This document shows positions 1 to 6,664 of a stretch of 20,196 nt of DNA, piece after piece. The position numbers and the translations under genes are program-made. The notes beneath the pieces are model-generated. The model was not told the DNA's origin, made no database searches, and worked only from the letters and a program-made list of their open reading frames with translations. Origin of the DNA: a virus; the IMG/VR virus record IMGVR_UViG_3300031344_000021, positions 1-20,196 of that record; one strand, given 5' to 3'. How positions within the stretch are numbered: position 1 is the first letter of the stretch; each line of letters opens with the position of its first letter.

Positions 1-1
1 C

Positions 2-1222
2 GTGAAGTACCGAGTCAAGGCCGCTGCCAAACCACTCGGAGGGGCCGTTGAAATCGCGATCTACGACGTCGTTGGTGACCTTGGAAACGGCGGAGGCGTC
101 ACGTCAAAGGACGTCCTCGCAGCCCTGGGTGAGGCAGGCAAAGGCCAAGACATCCAGGTCCGCATCAACAGTGCCGGGGGTAGCGTCACTGAGGGGACGG
201 CAATCTTCAACGCTCTCCGGGACCGTTCAGACGCAGGCGCCAAGGTCAAAGTCCGAATCGACGGACTAGCGGCCTCGATCGCGAGCGTCATCGCGATGGC
301 CGGCGACGAGATCGAGATCGCCGAGAACGCGTTCCTGATGATTCACAACCCCTTCGCGCTCATCGAAGGCGGTTCCGAAGAGCTTCGCAGCATGGCGGAG
401 CATCTCGACGACGTCACCGAGCAAATGCTCGCAACGTACGCCGATCGCACGGGGCTCTCGACCGGGAAGCTCAGCGACATGTGCGACGCCGAGACGTGGC
501 TCTCGGCCTCTGAGGCTCTCGAACTCGGCTTTGTCGACAAGGTCGCAAAGCGCTCTCGAGCCCAAGCGCTCGCTCTCTACGACTTCAGCCGCTTCAGGGC
601 GGTGCCCGAGGTTCTCGCGAGGTTCACCGCTTCCGCGAAGGCCGAGAAGAAAGACCAACCAATGGCCGCAAAAGACGACGAAGACAGCAAGGACAAGAAG
701 ATCGCGGAGCTGGAGAAGAAGCTCAAGGCCGCTGAAGACGAGTGCGCCGAGCTGAAGGAAAAGGCGAAAGCCTCCGCTTCCGCGAAGAAGTCCGAAGACG
801 AAGACGATGATGACGACGAGGACGACGGCGAGGCCAAGAAGGCCAAGGCCATCGTAGCGGCGGCCATCGAGGTCACGGGCGAGCGCGATCTTCAGCGCCT
901 CGAGGGCGCTCTCATGGCCCTGACGCACAAGCGCTCGGACGAGCATCAGACTCGCGTCCTCGCTGCCATCAAGGACGGCAAGCTCGCCCCGGCTCGCAAG
1001 GATTGGGCACTCAAGGCATCCGCCGAAACGTTCGACGCCTATCTACAGGGCATCGAAGGTCAGCGCGTCACCCCCGTTGGCCACGAGTTCAATCCGCCCG
1101 CCGGTGATCCAACGCAGGCGAAGGCTGACCCCACCAAGCTCACTGCCGACGAAGCGAGGGTTTCACGCCTCATGGGTGTGAGTCCCGACGCCTACTTGAA
1201 GGCCAATCGTCAGGCTTCCTGA
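2..1222 (+). CDS. Prohead protease (ClpP-type) with scaffold-like C-terminal region
   Basis: Self-compartmentalised serine peptidase expected to mature the phage prohead. Residues about 15-183 have the ClpP/crotonase-type fold pattern: the nucleophile is Ser92 in GLAASIAS, the base is His115 in MIHNP, and the acidic residue is in the DAETWLSASEALELGFVD stretch (162-179). The INSAGGSV motif at 55-62 is the usual oxyanion/substrate loop. From about 221 the protein changes to a charged region with a Lys/Glu coiled coil (about 229-262), an Asp/Glu run (about 264-277) and a helical tail to 406, which resembles a scaffold domain fused to the protease, as in Mu gpI/gpZ and lambda C/Nu3. The GTG at base 2 is the first possible start, but the true start could lie to the left of the window. 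It is followed by the decoration and capsid genes, which supports the role. Confidence 0.88.
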   Translation: MKYRVKAAAKPLGGAVEIAIYDVVGDLGNGGGVTSKDVLAALGEAGKGQDIQVRINSAGGSVTEGTAIFNALRDRSDAGAKVKVRIDGLAASIASVIAMAGDEIEIAENAFLMIHNPFALIEGGSEELRSMAEHLDDVTEQMLATYADRTGLSTGKLSDMCDAETWLSASEALELGFVDKVAKRSRAQALALYDFSRFRAVPEVLARFTASAKAEKKDQPMAAKDDEDSKDKKIAELEKKLKAAEDECAELKEKAKASASAKKSEDEDDDDDEDDGEAKKAKAIVAAAIEVTGERDLQRLEGALMALTHKRSDEHQTRVLAAIKDGKLAPARKDWALKASAETFDAYLQGIEGQRVTPVGHEFNPPAGDPTQAKADPTKLTADEARVSRLMGVSPDAYLKANRQAS

Positions 1223-1248
1223 TTTCCCCAACTCAAGGGTAACCACAC

Positions 1249-1695
1249 ATGGGACTCTCCAAGCCTAGGCTTACGCCTAAGCGAGCGGACGGTACGTATC
1301 GTATCGACCAGCTCGGCCTCAAGGGCAGCACGACCGTCTACATCGGCGGCCTGATTTGCGTCGACTCGAGCGGCTATGCCGTTCCCGGCGCCACGGCGAC
1401 CGGTCTTCACGCGATCGGTATCCTCACGAACGATCAACCGGACTTCCTTCCCGGTTCGACGATCGTCAACTCCGGTTCGAACGGGGCGAAGACGATCAAC
1501 GTCGAGCGCGGACTTTGGAAGCTCGACAACTCCGGCACTGACCCTGTCAGCGTCGCGAACAACGGCACTTCGATTTACATCGAGGACGACCACACCGTTT
1601 GCGCGACGGCGACGGGCAAGAGCATCGCGGGCGCGATGGTCGGGATCGACGCCGATGGCGGCGTCTGGGTCTCGGTCGGCCTTGCGAACACCTGA
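1249..1695 (+). CDS. Capsid decoration (cement) protein candidate
   Basis: A 148-residue, beta-rich, Gly/Thr/Ser-rich protein without membrane segments. The start ATG has an AAGGG element about 10 bases upstream. The C-terminal IDADGGVWVSVG pattern and the alternating beta/turn composition are typical of small head-decoration or DUF2190-like proteins, which trimerise on the outside of the capsid lattice. The place between the protease and the major capsid gene is where phages of this type encode it (compare lambda D between C and E). The family is inferred from size, composition and position. A Mu gp35-like head protein is an alternative. Confidence 0.6.
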   Translation: MGLSKPRLTPKRADGTYRIDQLGLKGSTTVYIGGLICVDSSGYAVPGATATGLHAIGILTNDQPDFLPGSTIVNSGSNGAKTINVERGLWKLDNSGTDPVSVANNGTSIYIEDDHTVCATATGKSIAGAMVGIDADGGVWVSVGLANT

Positions 1696-1710
1696 TTTTC
1701 GAGGACGACA

Positions 1711-2655
1711 ATGGAAATCACGAACACCAATCTTGACCTGATCTACAGGAACGCGAACGTCCGTTATCAGGGTGCCCTCAACGGCACGGTCTCGTACCTC
1801 AACCAGATCGCGACGACCTTCCCGAGCGCGACTCGCCAAGAGACTTATGCGTGGCTCGAGCGTCTCCCTCGCCTGAGGAAGTGGTTCGGCAACCGCGTCG
1901 TGAACTCGGCGAACACGCACGCTCAGGTCGTGACGAACTACCCGTTCGAACTCACCGTGGCGTTGAAGCGCCGCGACGTTCAGGACGACCAGCTCGGCAT
2001 CTTCGGCAACACCGTCGATGAGATGGGGCAGCAGGCGGGTCTGTGGCCCGACCGTGAGATCGCCGACTTCATCACCTCGAGCACGGGCGCCATCGCCACA
2101 AACGGCTTCGACGGCGTGCCGTTCTACAGCGCGTCGCACCCGAACAACGGCGGCGACATCACGGGCGGCCCGTCGGGGACGCAGAGCAATCTCTACGTCA
2201 ACACGGCGCTCACCTACGACAACTACGTGGCCCAGCGAGCCATCATGCAGTCGTGGACGGGCTTCGACGGCGCACCCCTCAACATCAGCGTCGACACCCT
2301 CATGGTGCCACCGGCGCTCGAGGGCACGGGCAAGCTCATCCTCGAGGCCGACTTCCTCGCGAACACGGCCGGCACTGCCCCGCAGACAAACGTGTTCAAG
2401 GGGACGGCGAAGCTGCTCGTGAACAAGCTCTTGGCGAACAAGCCCAACAACTGGTTCCTGCTCAGCACGTCGAACGTCGTGAAGCCGTACCTCTGGCAGC
2501 TCCGCAAGGCGCCGGTGTTCACGATGCTCACGGATCCGGCATCGCCGAACGTCTTCCTCGCGAACGAGTTCATGTACGGGCTCGACTCCGAGGGCGCTGC
2601 GAGCATGACCCTCTGGTTCCTCTCGATGGCGTGCACGTCGGCCGGCTCCTATTGA
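1711..2655 (+). CDS. Major capsid protein, Mu gpT-like
   Basis: Forms the icosahedral shell (HK97 fold). The Mu gpT family signature is visible at residues 45-66 (ETYAWLERLPRLRKWFGNRVV), a Trp-leucine-proline-arginine-Trp pattern, followed by the Phe-Glu-Leu-Thr-Val-Ala block at 79-84 and the RRDVQDDQLGIF segment at 87-98. Its 314 residues are close to Mu gpT. A GAGGA ribosome binding site lies about 9 bases before the ATG. It sits directly after the decoration gene and 3 bases before the gp36-like gene, the expected head order. There is no separate protease-cleavable N-terminal delta domain, consistent with a scaffold encoded by the upstream gene. Confidence 0.9.
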   Translation: MEITNTNLDLIYRNANVRYQGALNGTVSYLNQIATTFPSATRQETYAWLERLPRLRKWFGNRVVNSANTHAQVVTNYPFELTVALKRRDVQDDQLGIFGNTVDEMGQQAGLWPDREIADFITSSTGAIATNGFDGVPFYSASHPNNGGDITGGPSGTQSNLYVNTALTYDNYVAQRAIMQSWTGFDGAPLNISVDTLMVPPALEGTGKLILEADFLANTAGTAPQTNVFKGTAKLLVNKLLANKPNNWFLLSTSNVVKPYLWQLRKAPVFTMLTDPASPNVFLANEFMYGLDSEGAASMTLWFLSMACTSAGSY

Positions 2656-2658
2656 TCG

Positions 2659-3138
2659 ATGGGCTACGCAACGCTGGCAGACCTGGACACTTTCGGTCTG
2701 CCGGCGGGAGCCCTTGAAGGCAAGCAGCTCGACAAGCAGAAGACGCTCGACGCGGCTTCCGCTTTTGCCGACAGCTTCTTGGGCAACAAGTACAACCTGC
2801 CGATCAAACCCTTCCCGGGTCTGGAAGGTGCGCCAGACTTCTACGATCCGGCGCTCGTCATGGCCGTCGTCAAGATTGCGGCTTGGATGTTGATGAGCCG
2901 CCGGGGCTTCAATCCGGACAACGGCTCCGATCAGGTGCTGAGGCTTGGGTACGAGGATGCTCGAACTTGGCTCCTTCGCGTCAGCAACGGTCAAGCCGTT
3001 GTGCAGGTTCAGCAGGCGCAGCCCGAGTCTCTGCAACCTGACATCTCGAGCAACGCGCCTCGAGGCTACGGCGATCTCATCGGCGACGGCAGCACCGACT
3101 ACCCAGGCGTAGGCGGAACCTCGAGCTGGGGCATTTGA
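2659..3138 (+). CDS. gp36-like (DUF1320) head-tail connector protein
   Basis: A 159-residue protein with the layout of DUF1320 proteins (Mu gp36): a short N-terminal segment MGYATLADLDTFGL, helices with the pattern KTLDAASAFADSFLGNKYNLPI (about 28-50), a second helix pair around ALVMAVVKIAAWMLMSRRG (about 70-89), and a YEDARTWLLRVSNGQA segment (about 102-117). This all-helical fold makes the ring between the portal and tail. The C-terminus is Gly/Ser-rich and probably disordered. The ATG follows the capsid stop by 3 bases, and its own stop overlaps the TTG of the next gene by 4 bases, so translation is probably coupled. Confidence 0.75.
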   Translation: MGYATLADLDTFGLPAGALEGKQLDKQKTLDAASAFADSFLGNKYNLPIKPFPGLEGAPDFYDPALVMAVVKIAAWMLMSRRGFNPDNGSDQVLRLGYEDARTWLLRVSNGQAVVQVQQAQPESLQPDISSNAPRGYGDLIGDGSTDYPGVGGTSSWGI

Positions 3139-3566
3139 AACTCACCGGCAGCTTCGCCCAACTGGCGAAGCTCCGGGCGGGACTCGAGCGCCTCGAGCAG
3201 CAAGGCGTCGAAGCCGTTGCCGAAGCCGGAGCGACCGCGCTTCGGAAAGTCGTCGACGCTCAGTACGAGCGAGGCAAGGGCCCGGACGGACAGCGCTGGG
3301 CCCCTCTCGCGTCGGGCGAAGCGAGCCACCTCACGGACACGCACGAGATGCGTGACACCACGACCGTCGTTCACGGCGTTCGCGGCATCACGACTCGGAT
3401 GAGCGGAAAGCGGGGCCAAGCCCGCTTTCATCAGCGTGGGACGAAGAAGACGCCCGCTCGTCCTCTCGTGCCCGAGACAGACGCGCCACTCCCGCAATCG
3501 TGGGCCGAACCGCTGCAAAAGGCGGGCACGACGGCCCTAACGAAGCTTCTCAAAAAACAGACCTAA
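3135..3566 (+). CDS. Phage virion morphogenesis (gpG/gpS-like tail completion) protein
   Basis: 143 residues, fitting the phage virion morphogenesis family (Mu gpG, P2 gpS), which completes the head-proximal end of the tail. Seen: a helical N-terminus (about 5-45), the GKGPDGQRWAPL motif (47-58), and the family's terminal signature FHQRG (98-102) then PARPLVP (107-113), which matches the usual HxxG...ipaRpF pattern. The start is a TTG inside the TTGA overlap with the previous stop. No ATG lies near the N-terminus. The gene ends TAA, and one codon later comes the TTG of the next gene in the same frame. Confidence 0.82.
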   Translation: MKLTGSFAQLAKLRAGLERLEQQGVEAVAEAGATALRKVVDAQYERGKGPDGQRWAPLASGEASHLTDTHEMRDTTTVVHGVRGITTRMSGKRGQARFHQRGTKKTPARPLVPETDAPLPQSWAEPLQKAGTTALTKLLKKQT

Positions 3567-3569
3567 CAG

Positions 3570-4163
3570 TTGCCGCTACTCGAAGTCGTCAACGCAATTC
3601 GCGAAGACTTCGAAGCGAGCGGCTGCCCTGCGAAGGTCTTCTACGACGAACGTCAGCTCGCGGAACACGACGCTCCCAACCGCGTTGTTTTCGTTCCGAC
3701 GAGCGACACCTACGAGGCGCCGCTAGCGATCGGCGGACCCGGCCCGCACAACCCGAGAGCGTTCTTCAGGGTCAAGCAGGGCTTCGCCGCGCACATTTGG
3801 GGCGCGGCCCCCGACCAGCCGAACCCTGCTCCGACGGCTCAACGGCTCGCTGACGAGACGTGGCTTTGGAAGCTCGTCAACCAAACAGCCTTGAGCATCT
3901 ACCGGGTAGCACCCGGTAACAACCAGCTTCTCTCCGGAGATTACCGAGCCCGCGCCAATCAGGACCGCGGGCTTCTTTATGTTCTGAAGGGCTTCATCGA
4001 AGTCCCCGTCGGTCTCGACATTGATTACCCCAAGTGGGGGATCGACGAGACCGCGCAAACCTGGACCAACGTGTCCGGAGTCAGTGCCGACGTCACCGTC
4101 GAAGAGCTGAAGCCGGATCGAACGGTCCTCGGGTCCGTTTCCTTCACCTCGTCCGGTGGATAA
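3570..4163 (+). CDS. Neck or tail terminator protein candidate
   Basis: 197 residues, mixed alpha/beta, not recognised by motif. An N-terminal helix (LLEVVNAIREDFEASG, about 3-18) leads to a beta strand pattern (VVFVPTSDTYEA, about 38-49) and a central segment HIWGAAPDQ (about 75-83). This outline resembles tail terminator proteins (lambda gpU or the DUF1834/Mu gp37 group), which cap the tail tube and sheath. The position between the gpG-like protein and the sheath is that of Mu gp37/gp38. TTG start; the TAATG overlap ties it to the sheath gene. The name rests mainly on position. Confidence 0.5.
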   Translation: MPLLEVVNAIREDFEASGCPAKVFYDERQLAEHDAPNRVVFVPTSDTYEAPLAIGGPGPHNPRAFFRVKQGFAAHIWGAAPDQPNPAPTAQRLADETWLWKLVNQTALSIYRVAPGNNQLLSGDYRARANQDRGLLYVLKGFIEVPVGLDIDYPKWGIDETAQTWTNVSGVSADVTVEELKPDRTVLGSVSFTSSGG

Positions 4164-5623
4164 TGGCAATTCCTAACGTCACGTTCAATGTTGTCGAGAA
4201 CGGTCTCGGCAACACGCCTCCGTCCCCCTCAAACACCGTTGCCATCTTCGGTTGTTCGCAAGGCGGCACCGCAGCGGTCGCCAAAGACCCGTACCAAGTA
4301 GTCAGCAACCTCGTCACTGACTACGGCTACGGCCCGGCCGTCGAACTCGCGGCGCAGCTCATTCAGAGCGGCGTTCCGACGATCTTCGTCAAGGTCGCGA
4401 CGAACGCTGCTGGTGCTGCGAGTGCGGTCACGCACACGGGCACGGGCGCCAGCGTGATGACGATCACCGGAGCGCCTTGCGACAACTACAACGTCATCGT
4501 CACCGTGGTCCGTGCTGGCACAGCGGGCACGGCACCGGAGCCCGGCTTCACGGTCTCTCTCGACGGCGGGGTCACGACGAGCCGGGAAATCCGGATGCCG
4601 TCGAACCACATCTATGCGGGTCTCGCGGCAACCACGGGCATCACGCTGAACTTCACCGCGGCGACGGTCGTGGTCGGGGACACGTACGTCTTCACGACGA
4701 CGGCCCCGACGTGGGTCGTTGCCGACGTCGAGACGGCGATCACGGCGCTCCGAACGTCGACGCATCAAGCGTCGTTGCTCTACGTCGTTGGCGACGCCGC
4801 CGAGTCGGACGCCGCCGGCATCGTCACGGCCGTCGCGCAGTTCAACGGTCAGTACAGCAAGCGTTTCGTCCGCTGCATCGTCGAAGCACGAGACATCAAT
4901 ACGTCGACCTCGGAGGCCGAGTCCGCGTGGATGACGTCGATCGAGAACGACTACGCGGCGTTCTCGAGCGATCTCGTCGGCGTCGCTGCCGGCGGACACC
5001 TCAACGTGAGCGCCATCAGCGGGATTGGCTTCCGACGCAACATCGGTTGGCTCGCGATTGTCCGAGCCGGCCTCACCAAGGTCTCTCGCGGCCTCAACGC
5101 CGTTGCCGACGGTGCTCTTGCCGTGAGCAAGGGCGCGTCCCCGGTCAGCGTCGTCTATCACGACGAAGCGAAGAACCCGGGCCTCGACGCGAACCACTTC
5201 ATCACGGTTCGGAGCTTCGACGGCCTCACGAATTACTACATCACGAACCCCAATCTGATGAGCGGTCCGACCTCGGACTTCACGCTCCTTCAGTACGGCC
5301 GCGTGATGGATGAGGCGTGCCGCATCGCCAACATCTACTTCACCGGGCTGCTCGGCGGTGATGTCCGTCTTGGCAAGAACGGCAAGATCCTCGAGCGCGA
5401 CGCCAAAGCAATCGAGTCAGCATCTGATGCGGTTCTCGAAGAGGGTTTGCTCAACACGGGTGATGTCAGCGCGATTTGGACTCAGGTCTCGCGCAACGAC
5501 GACATCACGAACACCAAGACACTGAGCGTCACGATCAACATCGAGCCGTTGGGATACATCGGCACGGTTGCTCTGACGATGACGTTCGTCAACCCGGCTT
5601 TCGGCCAGCCGCTCGCGGCCTGA
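4163..5623 (+). CDS. Contractile tail sheath protein
   Basis: 486 residues, the usual length for Mu-like sheaths. The start is the ATG in the TAATG overlap with the previous gene; an in-frame extension to 4034 would lie over that gene and is not credible. The N-terminus MAIPNVTFNVVENGLG and the following block (NTVAIFGCSQGGTAAV) resemble DUF2586-type sheaths of Mu-like phages. Residues about 80-200 form a beta-rich insertion that would face outward. The C-terminal part (from about 300) has the conserved sheath core, with HFITVRSFDGLTNYYITNPNLM and the strand SVTINIEPLGYIGTVALTMTFVNP near the end, which would interlock with neighbouring subunits. It is followed by the tube gene, as in all contractile tails. 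Confidence 0.85.
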   Translation: MAIPNVTFNVVENGLGNTPPSPSNTVAIFGCSQGGTAAVAKDPYQVVSNLVTDYGYGPAVELAAQLIQSGVPTIFVKVATNAAGAASAVTHTGTGASVMTITGAPCDNYNVIVTVVRAGTAGTAPEPGFTVSLDGGVTTSREIRMPSNHIYAGLAATTGITLNFTAATVVVGDTYVFTTTAPTWVVADVETAITALRTSTHQASLLYVVGDAAESDAAGIVTAVAQFNGQYSKRFVRCIVEARDINTSTSEAESAWMTSIENDYAAFSSDLVGVAAGGHLNVSAISGIGFRRNIGWLAIVRAGLTKVSRGLNAVADGALAVSKGASPVSVVYHDEAKNPGLDANHFITVRSFDGLTNYYITNPNLMSGPTSDFTLLQYGRVMDEACRIANIYFTGLLGGDVRLGKNGKILERDAKAIESASDAVLEEGLLNTGDVSAIWTQVSRNDDITNTKTLSVTINIEPLGYIGTVALTMTFVNPAFGQPLAA

Positions 5624-5641
5624 GCCCTGAGGTAACAACAT

Positions 5642-6109
5642 ATGTCCGCACCCTATCCGTTGACCAACGGCTTTCGGCACAGTTGGGCTTCAATTGAGAT
5701 CCGCGCGAACGGCCCCGTAATCAACGGGGTCACCGAGATCAACTACTCGCCGAGCCTCGAGCCCGGCCTGGTGTTTGGAGCCGGCGCAGAGGCCGTCGGG
5801 CGCACGGTAGGTCAGAGCAAATACGAGGGGGACATGACGATCCTTCTCGAGGAATTCAACGATCTCGTCACCGCTCTCGGCCCCAATTGGATGACCGTTG
5901 AGTTCGACATCGTCGTCTCTTACGACGCGTCGGGCTCTGGTCTCTCCGTGATTCAAGACACGCTCCGAGCGTGCCGAATCACGAAATACGAGGCGAGCAA
6001 CTCGACCACGAGTCAAGACGGCACGGCACGCAAGTGCACACTGTCGATTCTTCGCATTCTCACGAACGGCGTCGCCACGGCGACAGACACCGTCGCGCCG
6101 TTCTCGTGA
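5642..6109 (+). CDS. Tail tube protein
   Basis: 155 residues, fitting tail tube proteins (Mu gpM, about 120-170 residues). The pattern VINGVTEINYSPSLEPG, then GAEAVGRTVGQSKYEGDMTI, then a helix (LLEEFNDLVTALG, about 74-86) and a C-terminal strand region (CRITKYEASN, CTLSILRI) corresponds to the beta-barrel with one helix that stacks into hexameric rings inside the sheath. GAGG lies about 8 bases before the ATG. It lies immediately after the sheath and before the assembly chaperone. Confidence 0.82.
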   Translation: MSAPYPLTNGFRHSWASIEIRANGPVINGVTEINYSPSLEPGLVFGAGAEAVGRTVGQSKYEGDMTILLEEFNDLVTALGPNWMTVEFDIVVSYDASGSGLSVIQDTLRACRITKYEASNSTTSQDGTARKCTLSILRILTNGVATATDTVAPFS

Positions 6110-6134
6110 TCTGAACAACAGGGAGACAAGGTAG

Positions 6135-6479
6135 ATGGCTAAGCTAGACGACGCCAAGCGGCAGAAGCTTGCAGAGGAACACGGCGAGATCGTCGTGATC
6201 ACTCACAAGCGTGCGGGCGACGCGGCGTTCAAGGGGCCTTCGCGGCCTCTTTGGGAACAATTTCAGAGCCGCGTCTTGAACGACAAGACGAAGGCATCCT
6301 CGACGAGCTGGCTCGTTCGCTCGTGCCTTATCTTCCCGGATGCGGCTGAGTTCGAGACGTACCTCGACCGATACCCGATGCTCGCTGAAAAGGCGGGCGC
6401 CCAACTCGTAGAGCTGGCGGGCGGCGGCGAAGAGGACGTCACCGTAAAAAAATACGAGAGCGCTGCCTCCAAGACGTGA
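6135..6479 (+). CDS. Tail assembly chaperone (zero-frame product)
   Basis: 114 residues, mostly helical, lying between the tube and tape measure genes, the fixed position of the G/GT-type tail assembly chaperones that coat the tape measure during tube polymerisation. A strong GGGAG plus AAGG leader precedes the ATG. The last codons read GTA AAA AAA TAC (6444-6455). A slip on the seven adenines would bypass the stop at 6477-6479 and add the -1 frame to 6601, giving a 155-residue product. The family name rests on position, size and frameshift geometry, since sequence motifs in this group are weak. The zero-frame form should be the major product if frameshifting is real. Confidence 0.7.
   Translation: MAKLDDAKRQKLAEEHGEIVVITHKRAGDAAFKGPSRPLWEQFQSRVLNDKTKASSTSWLVRSCLIFPDAAEFETYLDRYPMLAEKAGAQLVELAGGGEEDVTVKKYESAASKT
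6446..6452 (+). promoter_or_regulatory. Programmed -1 frameshift site (A_AAA_AAA)
   Basis: Seven adenines in the phase X_XXY_YYZ relative to the chaperone gene. The first A is the third base of GTA and the next two codons are AAA AAA. A Shine-Dalgarno-like GAAGAGGA ends at 6436, 9 bases upstream, close to the spacing of the stimulator in E. coli dnaX. Downstream, TACGAG at 6453-6458 can pair with CTCGTA at 6487-6492, and an alternative GAGC-UUCG-GCTC hairpin lies at 6478-6489. The heptamer and its phase are seen directly. Its use is inferred. Confidence 0.62.
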
Positions 6480-6601
6480 GCTTCGGCTCGTACTGCCTTC
6501 GCCAGCTCTTGCAAGGCAAGGACACCGACGAGGCCGCAGCCGCTGCGTTCGAACTGAACAAGGCAATCAAGCTCTTCATCCTCACGCACGAAAAGAAGTG
6601 A
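6452..6601 (+). CDS. -1 frame extension of the tail assembly chaperone
   Basis: Open -1 frame of 49 codons after a slip on the A run, ending TGA at 6599-6601. The peptide runs IRERCLQDVSFGSYCLRQ... to ...LTHEKK, with a helix containing DTDEAAAAAFELNKAIK. This matches the short T-domain-like tails fused to chaperones by frameshift, which contact the tape measure. It is too short to be listed as a normal open reading frame. A GTG at 6476 overlaps the zero-frame stop (GTGA), so a separate 41-residue product by coupled re-initiation is the competing explanation. Confidence 0.58.
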   Translation: MRERCLQDVSFGSYCLRQLLQGKDTDEAAAAAFELNKAIKLFILTHEKK

Positions 6602-6615
6602 CGCCTAACGACGTT

Positions 6616-6649
6616 GCCCCGCCCGCTCTCATGAGTCGGCGGGGCTTTT
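6616..6649 (+). terminator. Intrinsic terminator-like hairpin before the tape measure gene
   Basis: GCCCCGCC (6616-6623) pairs perfectly with GGCGGGGC (6638-6645). Inside it a C/C mismatch is followed by a 4-bp stem (one G-U) closed by a TCAT loop. TTTT and then CGTCTTT follow directly. The tape measure start is only 15 bases after the T tract, with no room for a new promoter. Known intrinsic terminators have this geometry, so it is probably a partial terminator or an antiterminated site. Confidence 0.72.
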
Positions 6650-6664
6650 CGTCTTTGTAGCTCG

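Noticed and set aside
1210-3036. 608-codon open frame on the - strand
   Set aside because: It lies opposite the decoration, capsid and gp36-like genes, is extremely Arg/Val/Asp-rich, and is the kind of shadow frame produced by GC-rich codons.
3551-3572. Run of six adenines and same-frame stop then TTG between the tail completion and next gene, as frameshift or stop readthrough
   Set aside because: The A run is not in a canonical slippery phase, and a stop one codon before a TTG start is explained by simple coupling.
4034-4162. In-frame upstream extension of the sheath
   Set aside because: It would overlay the end of the preceding gene. The ATG in the TAATG overlap gives the expected MAIPNV sheath N-terminus.
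4229-5197. 322-codon open frame on the - strand
   Set aside because: Antisense of the sheath gene with Arg/Asp-dominated composition and no motif.
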